The notes below the pieces were generated by a model that had not been told where the DNA came from, did not search any database, and was given only the letters and a program-made list of their open reading frames with translations. Shown piece by piece: positions 51,963-61,819 of a stretch of 64,000 nt of DNA; positions within the stretch are counted from its first letter, which is position 1; each line of letters begins with the position of its first letter. Source of the stretch: Ferrimonas sp. YFM (lineage in GTDB: Bacteria; Pseudomonadota; Gammaproteobacteria; Enterobacterales; Shewanellaceae); contig NZ_AP027368.1 in NCBI RefSeq assembly GCF_030296015.1, positions 1,426,001-1,490,000 of the forward strand. The letters are read 5' to 3'. The position numbers were made by a program, and so were the translations under genes.

Positions 51963-51992
51963 ATGATAGATCGCCCCAAACTGAAAGTGCAA
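51963..51992 (-). promoter_or_regulatory. tonB operon promoter
   Basis: On the minus strand TTGCAC (plus 51987-51992) and TATCAT (plus 51963-51968) are spaced by 18 bases, a good sigma-70 promoter. The predicted start of transcription lies about 25 bases before the GTG codon at 51928. The -35 element abuts the Fur-like site. Confidence 0.6.
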
Positions 51993-52011
51993 ATAAAAAT
52001 GATTCGCATTT
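51992..52011. promoter_or_regulatory. Fur-like operator between tonB and hutW
   Basis: AAATG-ATTCG-CATTT (51997-52011) is an inverted repeat inside an AT-rich stretch that matches about 10 of 19 positions of the classical Fur box in the register 51992-52010. Its position over the tonB -35 region and near the hutW promoter fits shared iron control of both directions. The match is moderate. Confidence 0.55.
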
Positions 52012-52141
52012 GATCTTGGTTTGGGTTTGGGATACAGTGCCTGGGCAATGAGCCGTCCGGCTTTACAAATGTTAATTAACACAATCAGTTAGTTAACTTT
52101 TTGGCCGTGCGAGCGTCTGGATATCGACACCGGGAGTGCAG

Positions 52142-53488
52142 ATGAGCCATACCCCCACCATGGACGACCAGATGACCGGCAAGGATACGCCGGATCCCCT
52201 GAAGTTTGCCTTTGAGCAGAAGCGCGGTGCCCATGCTGGCGGCCGTGGGCGTCCACCTGTGGCCGCGGACCAGGTGCAAGTCACTCTGGACAGGCTGTTG
52301 GCCCAGGAAGCCACCCCGGGCAAACGGCGCTTGCTTTACCTCCACGTGCCCTTCTGCCGGGTACGGTGCACCTTCTGCAGCTTCTTCCAGTACGCCGCCA
52401 GTCGCAAACTGGTGGATGAGTATTTCGGTCACCTGCTGGCCGAGATCCGGCGCAAGGGGGAGACCCCATATGCCCAGAGTGCGCCTTTCCACGCGGTCTA
52501 CATCGGCGGCGGAACCCCGACGGACCTTTCTGGCGACCAGATTCGCCAGCTGGGCCAGGCGCTGCGGGAGAGTTTCCCTCTGACCCCGGACTGTGAACTG
52601 ACCCTGGAGGGGCGCATCAATGGATTCGATGATGCCAAGTTTCAAGGGGCCCTGGAGGGGGGATTCAACCGATTCTCTTTCGGGGTACAGAGCTTCAACT
52701 CTCAGGTCCGCCGGTCCGCCAAACGCCTCGACGACCGCGACCAGGTGATGGGACGGCTCAAGGAGCTGGTGGCGGCGGACCAGGCCCCCATAGTGATCGA
52801 CCTGCTGTTTGGTCTGCCCTATCAGACCCAGGCCATCTGGCAGCAGGATCTGCAGGATATGCTGGAGTGTGGGGTCAGCGGCGTTGACCTCTATCAGCTT
52901 ATCGATCTCAGCGGTACCTCCATGCTGGAGAAGTGCGAAAAGGGCACCGCACCGCCGCCGGCGGACACCCCCACCAAGGCGACGATGTACCGGATGGGAG
53001 ACAGTTTTATGGAGCGCCACCATCTGCGTCGGCTCAGTTGCTGTCACTGGGCCTCGGACAACCGGGAGCGCAGCCTCTACAACTCCATGGTCAAATCCGG
53101 TGCGGAGATTCTGCCCCTGGGCGCCGGAGCAGGGGGCAACCTCGGCGGCTATGCCCTGATGCAACCCAGAGATCTGGAACTCTATCAAGGGGCCGTCGAA
53201 GTCAACGAGTGGCCTGTGATGATGCTGATGCCCAAGGGGGAGGAGGGCGTCAAGGCGGCCCTGGTGGGGGCCTGTGATAAGGGCTTCATCCACCGAAGCC
53301 TGCTGGGCGATCCGCTGTATCACCATGCCATGCCCCTGTTTGAAGCCTGGCAGAAGCGTGGCCTGGCCGAGATCAGCACGGATGCCGTGGCCTTTACCCT
53401 GGCGGGACGATTCTGGCAGGTGAACCTGTGCAACGGCCTGCTCAGTTATATCAATTCCAACCCTATGACAATGGAGAAGATTGCATGA
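52142..53488 (+). CDS. hutW: HutW/ChuW-like radical SAM heme-utilisation protein
   Basis: Radical SAM enzyme of the HemN-like superfamily; ChuW opens heme anaerobically with release of iron and is the basis of the assignment. The 448-residue protein has the cluster motif CRVRCTFC (Cys-72, 76, 79), GGGTPT for SAM binding and FSFGVQSFNSQVR. The start ATG 52142 follows GGGAG with a five-base gap. Its stop overlaps the hutX start (ATGA). The hutWXZ order opposite tonB-exbBD-hutBCD is the same as in Vibrio cholerae. Confidence 0.93.
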   Translation: MSHTPTMDDQMTGKDTPDPLKFAFEQKRGAHAGGRGRPPVAADQVQVTLDRLLAQEATPGKRRLLYLHVPFCRVRCTFCSFFQYAASRKLVDEYFGHLLAEIRRKGETPYAQSAPFHAVYIGGGTPTDLSGDQIRQLGQALRESFPLTPDCELTLEGRINGFDDAKFQGALEGGFNRFSFGVQSFNSQVRRSAKRLDDRDQVMGRLKELVAADQAPIVIDLLFGLPYQTQAIWQQDLQDMLECGVSGVDLYQLIDLSGTSMLEKCEKGTAPPPADTPTKATMYRMGDSFMERHHLRRLSCCHWASDNRERSLYNSMVKSGAEILPLGAGAGGNLGGYALMQPRDLELYQGAVEVNEWPVMMLMPKGEEGVKAALVGACDKGFIHRSLLGDPLYHHAMPLFEAWQKRGLAEISTDAVAFTLAGRFWQVNLCNGLLSYINSNPMTMEKIA

Positions 53489-53988
53489 AGGATATCGCCC
53501 AGGCGGTCGCCCGCAAGATTGAGGAAAACCCCAGCCAGATGCCCGGCCAGATCGCCGCGGAGCTGCAAGTGAGTGAGTTTGAGGTGGTGGCCGCGCTGCC
53601 AGTGCCCATGAGCACTCAATTGCCAGTGGAGCGGCTCGCCACCCTGATGGACTCCTTGCCGAGTTGGGGGCCGATGACCACCATCGTCAGTGTGGCCGGG
53701 TCCATCTTTGAATTTAAGGGGGCCTTTCCCAAGGGCAAGCCGGGCCATGGCTACTACAACCTGATCACCAAGGGGGAGGGGCTGCATGGCCACCTGAAAC
53801 TGGACGCGGTGCAGCACATCGCCCTGGTCAGCAAGCCCTTCATGGGCAGTGAGAGTCACAGCATCCAGTTTTTCGATGCTCGGGGCGCCATCATCTTCAA
53901 GATCTACCTGGGCCGGGACAGCAAGCGGGTGTTGCTGGCGGACCAGGTCGAGCGGTTCAATGAGCTGAAGCGTACCCTGGCCAACTGA
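53485..53988 (+). CDS. hutX: HutX heme-utilisation/trafficking protein
   Basis: Cytoplasmic heme carrier thought to accept heme and pass it to HutZ. It is 167 residues from the ATG at 53485 that overlaps the hutW stop; the open frame further upstream is inside hutW. Family features include the N-terminal helical segment (IAAELQVSEFEVVAALP) and the split-barrel domain with FEFKGAFPKGKPGHGYYNL and HLKLDAVQHIALVSKPFMG, shared with HemS/ChuX. Length equals that of V. cholerae HutX. Confidence 0.92.
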   Translation: MKDIAQAVARKIEENPSQMPGQIAAELQVSEFEVVAALPVPMSTQLPVERLATLMDSLPSWGPMTTIVSVAGSIFEFKGAFPKGKPGHGYYNLITKGEGLHGHLKLDAVQHIALVSKPFMGSESHSIQFFDARGAIIFKIYLGRDSKRVLLADQVERFNELKRTLAN

Positions 53989-54026
53989 GCCTGTGACAGA
54001 GAGCGAAACAAGGGAAGAACACACAA

Positions 54027-54563
54027 ATGGACAATCAGAAAGACCAGAGACTGAGAGAGCGGCTGCTGCCGGAGATTGAGGAGTTCAAGGCCAATGCCCA
54101 GACCCTGATGCTGGCGACTATGAACAGGGACGGGCTGCCCAATGTCAGCTACGCCCCCTTCGCCCAAGGGGAACAGGGTTTCTATATCCTGATCAGCGAT
54201 ATGGCCCGCCACGGTATGAACCTCAAGGTGAACAAGGCCCTGTCGGTGATGCTGGTCCAGGATGAGTGCGATGCCAAGACGGTGTTTGCCCGCAAGCGGC
54301 TCACCTTCGATGTCCAGGCGCAGCATGTATCCCGGGAGAGTGAGGGTTTTGCTGCGGGCATAGCCGCACTGGAGGCCCGTTTCGGTGAGATGGCCGAGAA
54401 CCTCTCCAAGCTGGCAGATTTCAACCTCTACTGTTTGCGGCCAAGCAAAGGGTTGTTTGTCAAAGGCTTTGGCCAGGCATTCGCCATTGGGGGGGATGAC
54501 CTCAATCAGGTGAGTTGGATGACCGGCGACGGCAAGGGACACGGCCACGCCAGAACAGCCTAA
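54027..54563 (+). CDS. hutZ: HutZ heme-degrading enzyme
   Basis: Heme oxygenase-type enzyme of the flavin reductase-like split-barrel group, 178 residues (V. cholerae HutZ is about 176). Conserved parts: TLMLATMNRDGLPNVSYAPFA, GFYILISDMARHGMNLKVN and the C-terminal FVKGFGQAFAI. The heme-ligand His region near the C-terminus of known HutZ is present as GHGHARTA. AAGGGAAGAACAC precedes the start. It closes the rightward hutWXZ operon; a weak hairpin with TTTTT follows at about 54579-54607. Confidence 0.9.
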   Translation: MDNQKDQRLRERLLPEIEEFKANAQTLMLATMNRDGLPNVSYAPFAQGEQGFYILISDMARHGMNLKVNKALSVMLVQDECDAKTVFARKRLTFDVQAQHVSRESEGFAAGIAALEARFGEMAENLSKLADFNLYCLRPSKGLFVKGFGQAFAIGGDDLNQVSWMTGDGKGHGHARTA

Positions 54564-54659
54564 CAACCTGATTTAACGAGATCCCCTTTCGGGAGCGTTT
54601 TTGTTTATGATGGGTGACACTCTGTGTGTCACCCGATTTTTTTGGAGAATCTCCCGCCG

Positions 54660-56408
54660 ATGAAGCGTGCCCCCCTAACCTCAGTCGTACCCTGGATCCT
54701 GTCGCTGCTCAAACCCTACCGGGGGCGGGTGATTGCCGCCTGTGTGGCGCTGGCTGTGGGGTCTCTCAGCTGGCTGGCCTTGGGCCAGGGGGTGAAGGTG
54801 CTGGTGGATGAGGGGTTTTTGTCGGACAACAGCCAGCGTCTGAATCAGATTATGCTGGTGGTGCTGGGGATCAATCTGTTGGGGGCCCTGGCGGCCTTCT
54901 GTCGTTTCTACCTGATGTCCTGGCTGGGAGAGCGGGTCAGTGCCGACATCCGCCGAACCGTCTACAACCATCTGCTGACCCTCTCCCCAGGCTTCTACGA
55001 GACCACCCGCACCGGCGAGGTGATCTCCCGCTTCACCAGTGACACCACGGTGATTCAGACCGTGGTGGGGATGAGTCTCTCCATGGCGCTGCGCTCCAGT
55101 GTCACCCTGGTGGGCGGCCTGCTGATGATGCTGGTGACCAGTCCCATGATGACCCTGTATACCGCCGTAGCTGTGCCTCTGGTGCTGGTGCCGATCCGGG
55201 TACTGGGGGCCAAGGTAAGAATCTACGCCAAGGCGAGTCAGGACAGGGTGGCGGACATCGGCGCCTACGTGGATGAGACCCTGCATGAGATCCACACGGT
55301 GCAATCCTACACTCATGAGGCGGTGGACAGGGGCAACTTCAATGAGCGGGTGGAAGCGGTGATCGAGGCTGCCGCCAATCGCATTCGTCACCGCGGCCTG
55401 CTGATCGCCCTGGTGATGGGGCTCAGTGTCGGCGCCATTACCCTGGTGGCCTGGTTGGGTGCCCTGGAGGTGCTCGGCGGTGGCATGAGTGCCGGTGAGC
55501 TGACCGCCTTCCTCTTCTACGCGGTGATGGTGGCCGGTGCCGTGGCCACAGTGTCCGAGGTGATTGGCGAGGTGCAGCGCGCCGCGGGGGCGACCGAACG
55601 GTTGCTGGAGCTGCTCAGTACCCAGCCGCAGATTCGGGCCCCGGAGTCTCCTGCGCCGCTGCCTTCGCCGGTGCGCGGGGAACTGACCCTGGACAGCCTC
55701 TCCTTCGCCTACCCCAGCGCCCCGGACAAAATGGTGCTCGAGGAGCTGAACCTGACCCTCAACCCCGGTGAACGGGTGGCTCTGGTGGGGCCCAGCGGTG
55801 CCGGCAAGACCACCCTGTTTCAGCTGCTGCAACAGTTCTACCTGCCGAACCAGGGTAGGGTATTGCTTGATGGGGTGGATCTGACCTCACTGGACCCTTT
55901 GGAGATTCGTCGTCAGTTTGCCCTGGTGCCCCAGGAGTCGGTGATCTTTGCCAGCAGCGCCCTGGAGAACGTGCGCTACGGACGACCCGATGCCACTCTG
56001 GAGGAGGTGCAGCAGGCCTGCAAGGCGGCCCGGGCTCATGAGTTTATTCAGGCACTTCCCCAGGGGTATGACACCAACCTGGGGGAGCGCGGCGTGCGTC
56101 TCTCCGGAGGCCAGAAGCAGCGCATCGCCATCGCTCGTGCCCTGCTGGCGGATCGGCCGGTACTGCTGCTGGACGAGGCCACCAGCGCCCTGGACGCCGC
56201 CAGTGAACAGCAGGTGAAGCTGGCCCTGGATGAGCTGATGCGGGGCAAGACCACGGTGATCATCGCCCATCGCCTGGCCACCGTGGTCAATGCGGACCGC
56301 ATTGTGGTGATGGAGCAGGGCAGGATCATCGCCGTGGGGACCCACAGTGAGTTGGTGGCCAGAAACGCCCTGTATAAGGAGTTGGCGGACCTGCAGCTGG
56401 TCAGCTGA
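54660..56408 (+). CDS. ABC transporter, fused permease-ATPase (MsbA-like exporter)
   Basis: A 582-residue half-transporter that acts as a homodimer. Six membrane helices (about 15-310) precede the nucleotide-binding domain with Walker A GPSGAGKTT, signature LSGGQKQRIAIARAL, Walker B PVLLLDEATSALD and switch IIAHRLATV. It is close to the group often annotated as lipid A or multidrug exporters, but the true msbA usually precedes lpxK, which is not seen here. The start at 54660 was chosen by family alignment; a GTG at 54624 is in frame. GGAG at 54642 is somewhat far. Confidence 0.9.
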   Translation: MKRAPLTSVVPWILSLLKPYRGRVIAACVALAVGSLSWLALGQGVKVLVDEGFLSDNSQRLNQIMLVVLGINLLGALAAFCRFYLMSWLGERVSADIRRTVYNHLLTLSPGFYETTRTGEVISRFTSDTTVIQTVVGMSLSMALRSSVTLVGGLLMMLVTSPMMTLYTAVAVPLVLVPIRVLGAKVRIYAKASQDRVADIGAYVDETLHEIHTVQSYTHEAVDRGNFNERVEAVIEAAANRIRHRGLLIALVMGLSVGAITLVAWLGALEVLGGGMSAGELTAFLFYAVMVAGAVATVSEVIGEVQRAAGATERLLELLSTQPQIRAPESPAPLPSPVRGELTLDSLSFAYPSAPDKMVLEELNLTLNPGERVALVGPSGAGKTTLFQLLQQFYLPNQGRVLLDGVDLTSLDPLEIRRQFALVPQESVIFASSALENVRYGRPDATLEEVQQACKAARAHEFIQALPQGYDTNLGERGVRLSGGQKQRIAIARALLADRPVLLLDEATSALDAASEQQVKLALDELMRGKTTVIIAHRLATVVNADRIVVMEQGRIIAVGTHSELVARNALYKELADLQLVS

Positions 56409-56522
56409 GGCGCCCATCCGAGGGAATTGCCCCAGATTTTGCCGGCAGCTTGATCCACCGCACCGTCAGCCACCGCCCCGGCGCGGCATAATGGCTCCCT
56501 TTGAATGCTACTGAGAGCCACC

Positions 56523-57740
56523 ATGGACAAGCTGCTAGATCGCTTTTTTCACTACGTAACCTTCGATACCCAGGCCGACGCCGAGTCCAGCACCCTGCCC
56601 AGCACTGCGGGACAGCTGGTGCTGGCCCGAGCCCTGTTCGACGAGCTCACCAACCTGGGGTTTGAGGATGTCTCTCTGGATGACAACGGCTATGTGATGG
56701 CCACCTTGCCCGCCAACACCCGGCGAGAGTTGCCGACCATCGGCTTTATCGCTCATATGGATACCGCCCCCGATGCCTCCGGCAAGGATGTGCGGCCCCA
56801 GATCATCCGTGATTACGACGGCGGTGTGGTGGCCCTGGGGGACAAGGGGGAGAAACTGGATCCGGCCCAGTATCCGGCGCTGAACTCCCTGGTGGGTAAG
56901 ACCCTGATCACCACCGACGGCTCCACCTTGCTGGGGGCGGACAATAAGGCGGGGATTGCCGAGATCATTACCGCGATGATGGTGCTCAAGGCCAATCCGC
57001 AGATTGAGCACGGCCCCATCCGCATCGGCTTCACCCCGGATGAGGAGATTGGTCTGGGAGCCAGTGAGTTCGACGTGGCCAAGTTTGGCGCCCAATGGGC
57101 CTACACCATAGATGGCGGGCCTGTGGGCGAGCTGGAGTATGAGAACTTCAATGCGGCCAGTGCCACCCTGGTGTTCAGCGGCAACTCGGTGCATCCCGGC
57201 AGCGCCAAGAACAAACTGGTCAACGCCCTGACCCTGGCCACCAGTTTCCATCAGCAGATGCCCGCCAGCGAGACGCCGGAACACACTGAAGGTTACCAGG
57301 GCTTCTACCATCTGGTCGGAGTGAAAGGCGGCACCGCCGAGGCCAGCCTGCACTACATCGTCCGCGATTTCTGTCTCGACTCTCTGGCTCGCCGCCGTGC
57401 CTATCTGCAGGCCCAGGCCGACGCCTTTACCCGCTCTGGCAAGCCCTGTGAACTGCAATGGGTTGATGGTTATCGCAACATGAAGGAGCAGGTGGAGCCT
57501 CATCCGCACATCATCGAACTGGCCAAGGAGGCGATGCTGCAGTGTGGTGTCGAGCCGGACATCAAGCCTATTCGCGGCGGAACCGACGGGGCGGTGCTCT
57601 CCTACAAAGGACTGCCTTGTCCTAATATCTTTACTGGAGGCTACAACTTCCACGGAAAGCATGAGTTCATCACCCTGGAGGGGATGGAGCAGGCAGTGGC
57701 GGTCATCGTCAAGCTCTCTCAGCTGACGGCGGCACGCTGA
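56523..57740 (+). CDS. pepT: peptidase T (tripeptidase)
   Basis: Cytoplasmic zinc aminotripeptidase of the M20B family. It is 405 residues (E. coli PepT 408). Zinc ligands and catalytic residues sit in [31 protein letters not shown] and [17 protein letters not shown]; the dimerisation part has [16 protein letters not shown] and the last ligand is in NFHGKHEFI. The start was placed at the Met of MDKLLDRFF; the frame opens six codons earlier. Confidence 0.96.
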   Translation: MDKLLDRFFHYVTFDTQADAESSTLPSTAGQLVLARALFDELTNLGFEDVSLDDNGYVMATLPANTRRELPTIGFIAHMDTAPDASGKDVRPQIIRDYDGGVVALGDKGEKLDPAQYPALNSLVGKTLITTDGSTLLGADNKAGIAEIITAMMVLKANPQIEHGPIRIGFTPDEEIGLGASEFDVAKFGAQWAYTIDGGPVGELEYENFNAASATLVFSGNSVHPGSAKNKLVNALTLATSFHQQMPASETPEHTEGYQGFYHLVGVKGGTAEASLHYIVRDFCLDSLARRRAYLQAQADAFTRSGKPCELQWVDGYRNMKEQVEPHPHIIELAKEAMLQCGVEPDIKPIRGGTDGAVLSYKGLPCPNIFTGGYNFHGKHEFITLEGMEQAVAVIVKLSQLTAAR

Positions 57741-57832
57741 CAGAAGGCCCGTTGCATGAGATGCCTGAGTTGGACAATCTCGTGCTATGGGCAGAGAAAA
57801 CCGGCGGGGTCTGACCCCGCCATGGAGCACCT

Positions 57833-58171
57833 ATGATTGCGGTGATACTGGAGATCTACCCCACGGACTCCGGCAAAGAGGCGTTTACCGCCCTGGCGGA
57901 GCGGCTGCTGGTGATGATCAGTGGACACCCGGGGCTGGTTTCCATCGAGCGGTTTCAGAGCCTGATGGATGAGCATAAGCTGCTCAGCCTCTCCTTCTGG
58001 TTGACCCGTGAAGATGTCCAGAACTGGCATCGGCACCTGCAGCAGGAGTTGTCCCAGGACCCCGCCGCCAAGGCCCTGATTCGTCACTATCGGGTGCGCA
58101 CCGCTCTGGTGGAGCGGGATCATGCCGGTGACCACCGCCAAATTGATGCCTACTTTGACCATCTGGCCTGA
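57833..58171 (+). CDS. antibiotic biosynthesis monooxygenase (ABM) domain protein
   Basis: A 112-residue ferredoxin-like fold protein: FTALAERLLVMISGHPGLVSIERFQSL and LLSLSFWLTREDVQNWHRHL (in family order) show the ABM pattern with a conserved Trp and His. Members include quinol monooxygenases and heme-degrading enzymes, but also many with no known reaction, so no substrate is assigned. GGAGCACCT precedes the start. Nearby genes give no pathway. Confidence 0.82.
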   Translation: MIAVILEIYPTDSGKEAFTALAERLLVMISGHPGLVSIERFQSLMDEHKLLSLSFWLTREDVQNWHRHLQQELSQDPAAKALIRHYRVRTALVERDHAGDHRQIDAYFDHLA

Positions 58172-58253
58172 AATCAGGTCGCTTTGATCCCTCCCGGTTT
58201 GCCTCAGGCCCGATCTGCCGTTAGCTTGAGGCCAGAACCTGAGGAGGGCCAGC

Positions 58254-58925
58254 ATGTCACAGCAGGGGTTTCAACAAGAGTATCGCCGGGGCATCGCGCC
58301 GGGCTATTCCGGCTACCTACACGCCGCCGCCGTGCTGACCGTGGGGCTTGTGACCCTTGTCTACAGTGCCCTTCAGCTCCAGTCCCCCTCTCCCTGGCAG
58401 TGGTTGACTCTGTTGGCGGCCCTGGTCACCGGTAATCTGCTTGAGTATGTGGCCCACCGCTGGCTGGGTCACCGCAGAACCCGGCTTTTACCCCTGTTCT
58501 ATCAGCGCCACAGTGGTGATCACCACAGGTTCTTCACTCATTTGGATATGCTGTGGCAGAGTCACCGTGACTGGCGGGTGGTGCTGTTTCCTCTCTATCT
58601 CATTCTGTTGGTGATTCTGGCCAACGGTGCCCTGGGATGGGGCCTGGCTCAGTTGTTTTCTGCCAACCTGGGTTGGCTATGGCTGATGGGCACGGTGTTG
58701 GCCTATCTTTTCTATGAGATCTGCCACTTCACCTGGCACCTTCCCGCCGATCACCCGCTGTTTCGTGTCCGTGCGCTGGATGCCATGAGAGAGCGGCACC
58801 AGCTGCACCACCACCCCAAACGGATGAACCGCATCAACTTCAACATTACCTGGCCCCTGACCGACTGGCTGCTGGGAACAGACTGTCCCGCTGAACCTGG
58901 GGGACAGACGTCATCAAAAGAGTAA
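58254..58925 (+). CDS. fatty acid hydroxylase / sterol desaturase superfamily membrane protein
   Basis: A 223-residue di-iron membrane enzyme with about four membrane helices. The His clusters are complete: EYVAHRWLGH, YQRHSGDHHRFF, CHFTWH and HQLHHHP, which bind the two irons. It probably hydroxylates or desaturates a lipid; the substrate is unknown. GAGGAGGG lies seven bases before the ATG. The next gene starts ten bases after its stop and is probably co-transcribed. Confidence 0.88.
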   Translation: MSQQGFQQEYRRGIAPGYSGYLHAAAVLTVGLVTLVYSALQLQSPSPWQWLTLLAALVTGNLLEYVAHRWLGHRRTRLLPLFYQRHSGDHHRFFTHLDMLWQSHRDWRVVLFPLYLILLVILANGALGWGLAQLFSANLGWLWLMGTVLAYLFYEICHFTWHLPADHPLFRVRALDAMRERHQLHHHPKRMNRINFNITWPLTDWLLGTDCPAEPGGQTSSKE

Positions 58926-58934
58926 GGAGTACTC

Positions 58935-59294
58935 ATGTCAGACACAGAACTGCACGCCGAGGACGGCTTCACTGAGAAAGAGGACAGTGCCAAAACCCAT
59001 GGACTGATCGCCTATGGATTGATGCTGGCGGGGGCCTTTACCGGGATTCTGTGGTTGGTGGGGGCCATCTGGGCCATGCTCAAGCGGGGAGACGCCCGGG
59101 GCACCCGCTTCGAGGATCACTACCAGAATATGGTGACCACCTTCTGGTGGGGACTGGGGCTGGCTCTGCTGGGGGTGGCCCTGATCCCCTTCGGCCTGGG
59201 GCTGCTGGTGCTGTTTGCCATGGGAATTTGGACCCTGTACCGGCTGATCAAGGGGCTGATCCGCTTGATGGACAACCGCAGTTTCAAAGGCTAG
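58935..59294 (+). CDS. DUF4870-like membrane protein
   Basis: A 119-residue protein with an acidic N-terminus (about 20 residues) and three membrane helices (about 23-50, 72-95, 96-108). It resembles small DUF4870 proteins by the pattern of a first helix followed by a charged loop with FEDHYQNMVTTFWW. It follows the di-iron hydroxylase gene by nine bases with TAAGGAGT before the start. Function is not known. A GC-rich hairpin (GGGAGG / CCTCCC, about 59309-59333) separates it from the convergent gene. Confidence 0.72.
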   Translation: MSDTELHAEDGFTEKEDSAKTHGLIAYGLMLAGAFTGILWLVGAIWAMLKRGDARGTRFEDHYQNMVTTFWWGLGLALLGVALIPFGLGLLVLFAMGIWTLYRLIKGLIRLMDNRSFKG

Positions 59295-59335
59295 GAAGCC
59301 GGCTAGAGGGAGGTCTGATTAAGTGAGCCTCCCTC

Positions 59336-61819
59336 CTATGATTTCATCCCCTCAATCAGCAGATCCGTCAGTTTGTCTGACGTCAGGGGACGGCTGAACA
59401 GGAACCCCTGTGCCAGCAGGCAGCCGCTGTCGCTGAGGAACTTGGCCTGATCCCGGCTCTCTACCCCTTCGGCGATCACCGTCAAAGAGAGCGAGTGGCC
59501 CATGGAGATGATCGCTTCGACGATGCCGCGGCTGTCCTGGTCTCCCGGGACGCCATTGACGAAACTGCGGTCAATTTTCAGGGTGTTGAGGGGCAGGCGC
59601 TTGAGGTAGCTCAGTGAGGAGTAGCCGGTACCAAAGTCATCGATGGAGATATGGATGCCCATGTTCCGCAGCTGACCCAGGCGGCGGATCGACTCCTCCG
59701 GATTCTGGATCATAAAGCTCTCGGTCACCTCAAGCTCAAGGGCCGAGGCGGGCAGGCCACTCTCCAGCAGCACCTGGCCGACCTCCTTGACGAAGTTGTC
59801 CCGCAACAGCTGAGGGCCGGCAATGTTGACCGCTAGGCGGCCAAACTTCAGCCCCTGAGCCAGCCAGCTGGCCCCCTGGTGACAGGCCTGCTTCAGCACC
59901 CAGAGGCCGATATCATCGATAAGCCCGACCCGCTCGGCGGCGGGGATGAATCGGGATGGCGAGACCTGACCCAGCTCCTCTGAGTGCCAGCGGAGCAGGG
60001 CCTCCAGGCCCACCAGGGCGCCGCTGCTGAGGTCTACCTGAGGCTGATAGACCAGATAGAACTCCTGGCGTTCCAACGCCAGGTGCAGGGCGCTTTGCAC
60101 CTTGAGGTGCTCCATGGACTCTTCGGTGAGGGTGTGGGTATAGAAGGCGAAGCTGTTGCGTCCCTGTTGCTTGGCCCTGTACATGGCGGTATCGGCGTTG
60201 CGCAGCAGGGTGTCTCTGCTGCTGCCATCCTGAGGGTAGAGCGCAATGCCCATGCTGCCGGTGAGTTTCAGCTGCTCCCCTGTGCTGAGGGTCACAGGTT
60301 GCTGGAACAGGCTCATCAGGCCGCTGGCAACATTGGTTGCCGCAGGGGCGCCCCCCACCTCGGGAAGCAGAATCACGAACTCATCGCCGCCGATCCGGGC
60401 AACGGTGTCGGAGTTTCTCAGCTGACCCTTGAGCCGTTGGGCAATCTCACACAGTACCTCGTCCCCGACCAGATGGCCGCGGCTGTCATTGATCAGTTTG
60501 AAGTGGTCCACATCGATGAACACCACCGCCAGTTCGCTATGATTGCGTTTGGCGCGCAGAATCTCCTGGTCCAGCTGACTGTGAACGCGCACCCGGTTTG
60601 GCAATCCGGTGAGAGGGTCATGGTAGGCCATATGGGCCAGCCGCTCTTCGGTCTGTTTCTGCAGGGAGATGTCGGAGAACAGGGCAACCAGATAACGAAT
60701 GCCGCCCTCGTCATCGTACACCGCGGAGTGGGTGGCCATCTGCGGGTAGAGGGTGCCGTCCTTGCGGCGGTTCCACAGCTCTCCGTGCCAGTGTCCCTGC
60801 TCCAGCATGCTTTGCCACATCGCCTCGTAGAACCCCTGGTCGTGGCGACCGGACTTGAGGATCCTGGGGTTGTTGGTCAGCGCCTCTTCGCGGCTGTAGC
60901 CGGTGATGCGGCAAAAGGCGTCATTGACCTCGATAATGGTGCCGCGGTGGTCGGTGATCATCACCCCTTCGGCGGAGTTGGCGAAGACGGTGGCCGCCAG
61001 GGTCAGCTGCTCCTGAAATGCCCGGCGCTGGGTGACATTTCGGGTCATGCCGATCACCCCGAGAAGTTCACCCTGCTTATCGATGATGGGGCTCTTTATG
61101 GTCTCCAGCCAGGTTTGCTGTTCCGGATCCCCTGGGTCGGCGCACTCCTCCACCACCATCTGCCGGCACTGGCGAATCGCCTGATTATCGGCGGCTTCAA
61201 ACAGGGCAGCCCGCTCAGGGCCAAACAGCTGGGTGTCATTCAGTCCAAGGGGGGAGCACTGCCAGTCTCTGACCACGCTGTGATTGGCGGCCACGTAGGT
61301 GCCCTTGGCGTCCTTTATCCACACATGATCTTCGATGCTGTTGATGAAATCGTTGAGGGTGATGGCCCGGGTCAGAGGGGCCCCCTCAACCTCAGTCACC
61401 GCGGCCTGTTTCAGTTGCCGGGCCAGGTCGTTTTCCATGCGGCCGCAGAGGTTGTCCCTGAGCAGCCTGGCATCCTCACTCAGTGTTGTCGGACCATAGA
61501 GGCAGATGAGCCCAAACAGCACCCCATTGGGCCAGAACACCTCTTTGAGGTGTAACCTGGCATCTTTGGCTGTTTTGTCTGAGGTGTAGTTCAGGGTGGC
61601 GCGAAGCTGCTCGGCCACTGGGGTCAGGATAAGCTTCAGTTGCTCGGGGGAGCAGCGACTGGCATCGCAGAGCAGGACCGGCTCAGCCCCCTGATCGACG
61701 TGGAGGATGACGCCCTTGGCCCCCGCGGTTCTGGTCAGCAGCATGAGAGAGGGGCGCCAGTTCTGGCCCAGATCCGCAAAGACGCTGGTGTCCAGCCACT
61801 CTGGATTCAGTACTGCCAC
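59336..61819 (-). CDS. PAS-PAS-GGDEF-EAL cyclic di-GMP signalling protein
   Basis: An 827-residue cytoplasmic protein without membrane helices. An N-terminal region of about 150 residues looks GAF-like. PAS 1 (about 155-265, HVWIKDAKGTYVAANH) and PAS 2 (about 265-385, GVMITDHRGTIIEVNDAFCRITGYSREEA) follow. The GGDEF domain has an intact RIGGDEF (about 476-480) and the EAL domain an intact EALLRW (about 605), with DDFGTGYSSLSYLKRLP and KIDRSFV. Both motifs are complete, so it could make and break cyclic di-GMP; EAL-containing hybrids often act as phosphodiesterases. The start is GTG at 61819, after GGGGGAG. Confidence 0.92.
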   Translation of the reverse strand: MAVLNPEWLDTSVFADLGQNWRPSLMLLTRTAGAKGVILHVDQGAEPVLLCDASRCSPEQLKLILTPVAEQLRATLNYTSDKTAKDARLHLKEVFWPNGVLFGLICLYGPTTLSEDARLLRDNLCGRMENDLARQLKQAAVTEVEGAPLTRAITLNDFINSIEDHVWIKDAKGTYVAANHSVVRDWQCSPLGLNDTQLFGPERAALFEAADNQAIRQCRQMVVEECADPGDPEQQTWLETIKSPIIDKQGELLGVIGMTRNVTQRRAFQEQLTLAATVFANSAEGVMITDHRGTIIEVNDAFCRITGYSREEALTNNPRILKSGRHDQGFYEAMWQSMLEQGHWHGELWNRRKDGTLYPQMATHSAVYDDEGGIRYLVALFSDISLQKQTEERLAHMAYHDPLTGLPNRVRVHSQLDQEILRAKRNHSELAVVFIDVDHFKLINDSRGHLVGDEVLCEIAQRLKGQLRNSDTVARIGGDEFVILLPEVGGAPAATNVASGLMSLFQQPVTLSTGEQLKLTGSMGIALYPQDGSSRDTLLRNADTAMYRAKQQGRNSFAFYTHTLTEESMEHLKVQSALHLALERQEFYLVYQPQVDLSSGALVGLEALLRWHSEELGQVSPSRFIPAAERVGLIDDIGLWVLKQACHQGASWLAQGLKFGRLAVNIAGPQLLRDNFVKEVGQVLLESGLPASALELEVTESFMIQNPEESIRRLGQLRNMGIHISIDDFGTGYSSLSYLKRLPLNTLKIDRSFVNGVPGDQDSRGIVEAIISMGHSLSLTVIAEGVESRDQAKFLSDSGCLLAQGFLFSRPLTSDKLTDLLIEGMKS

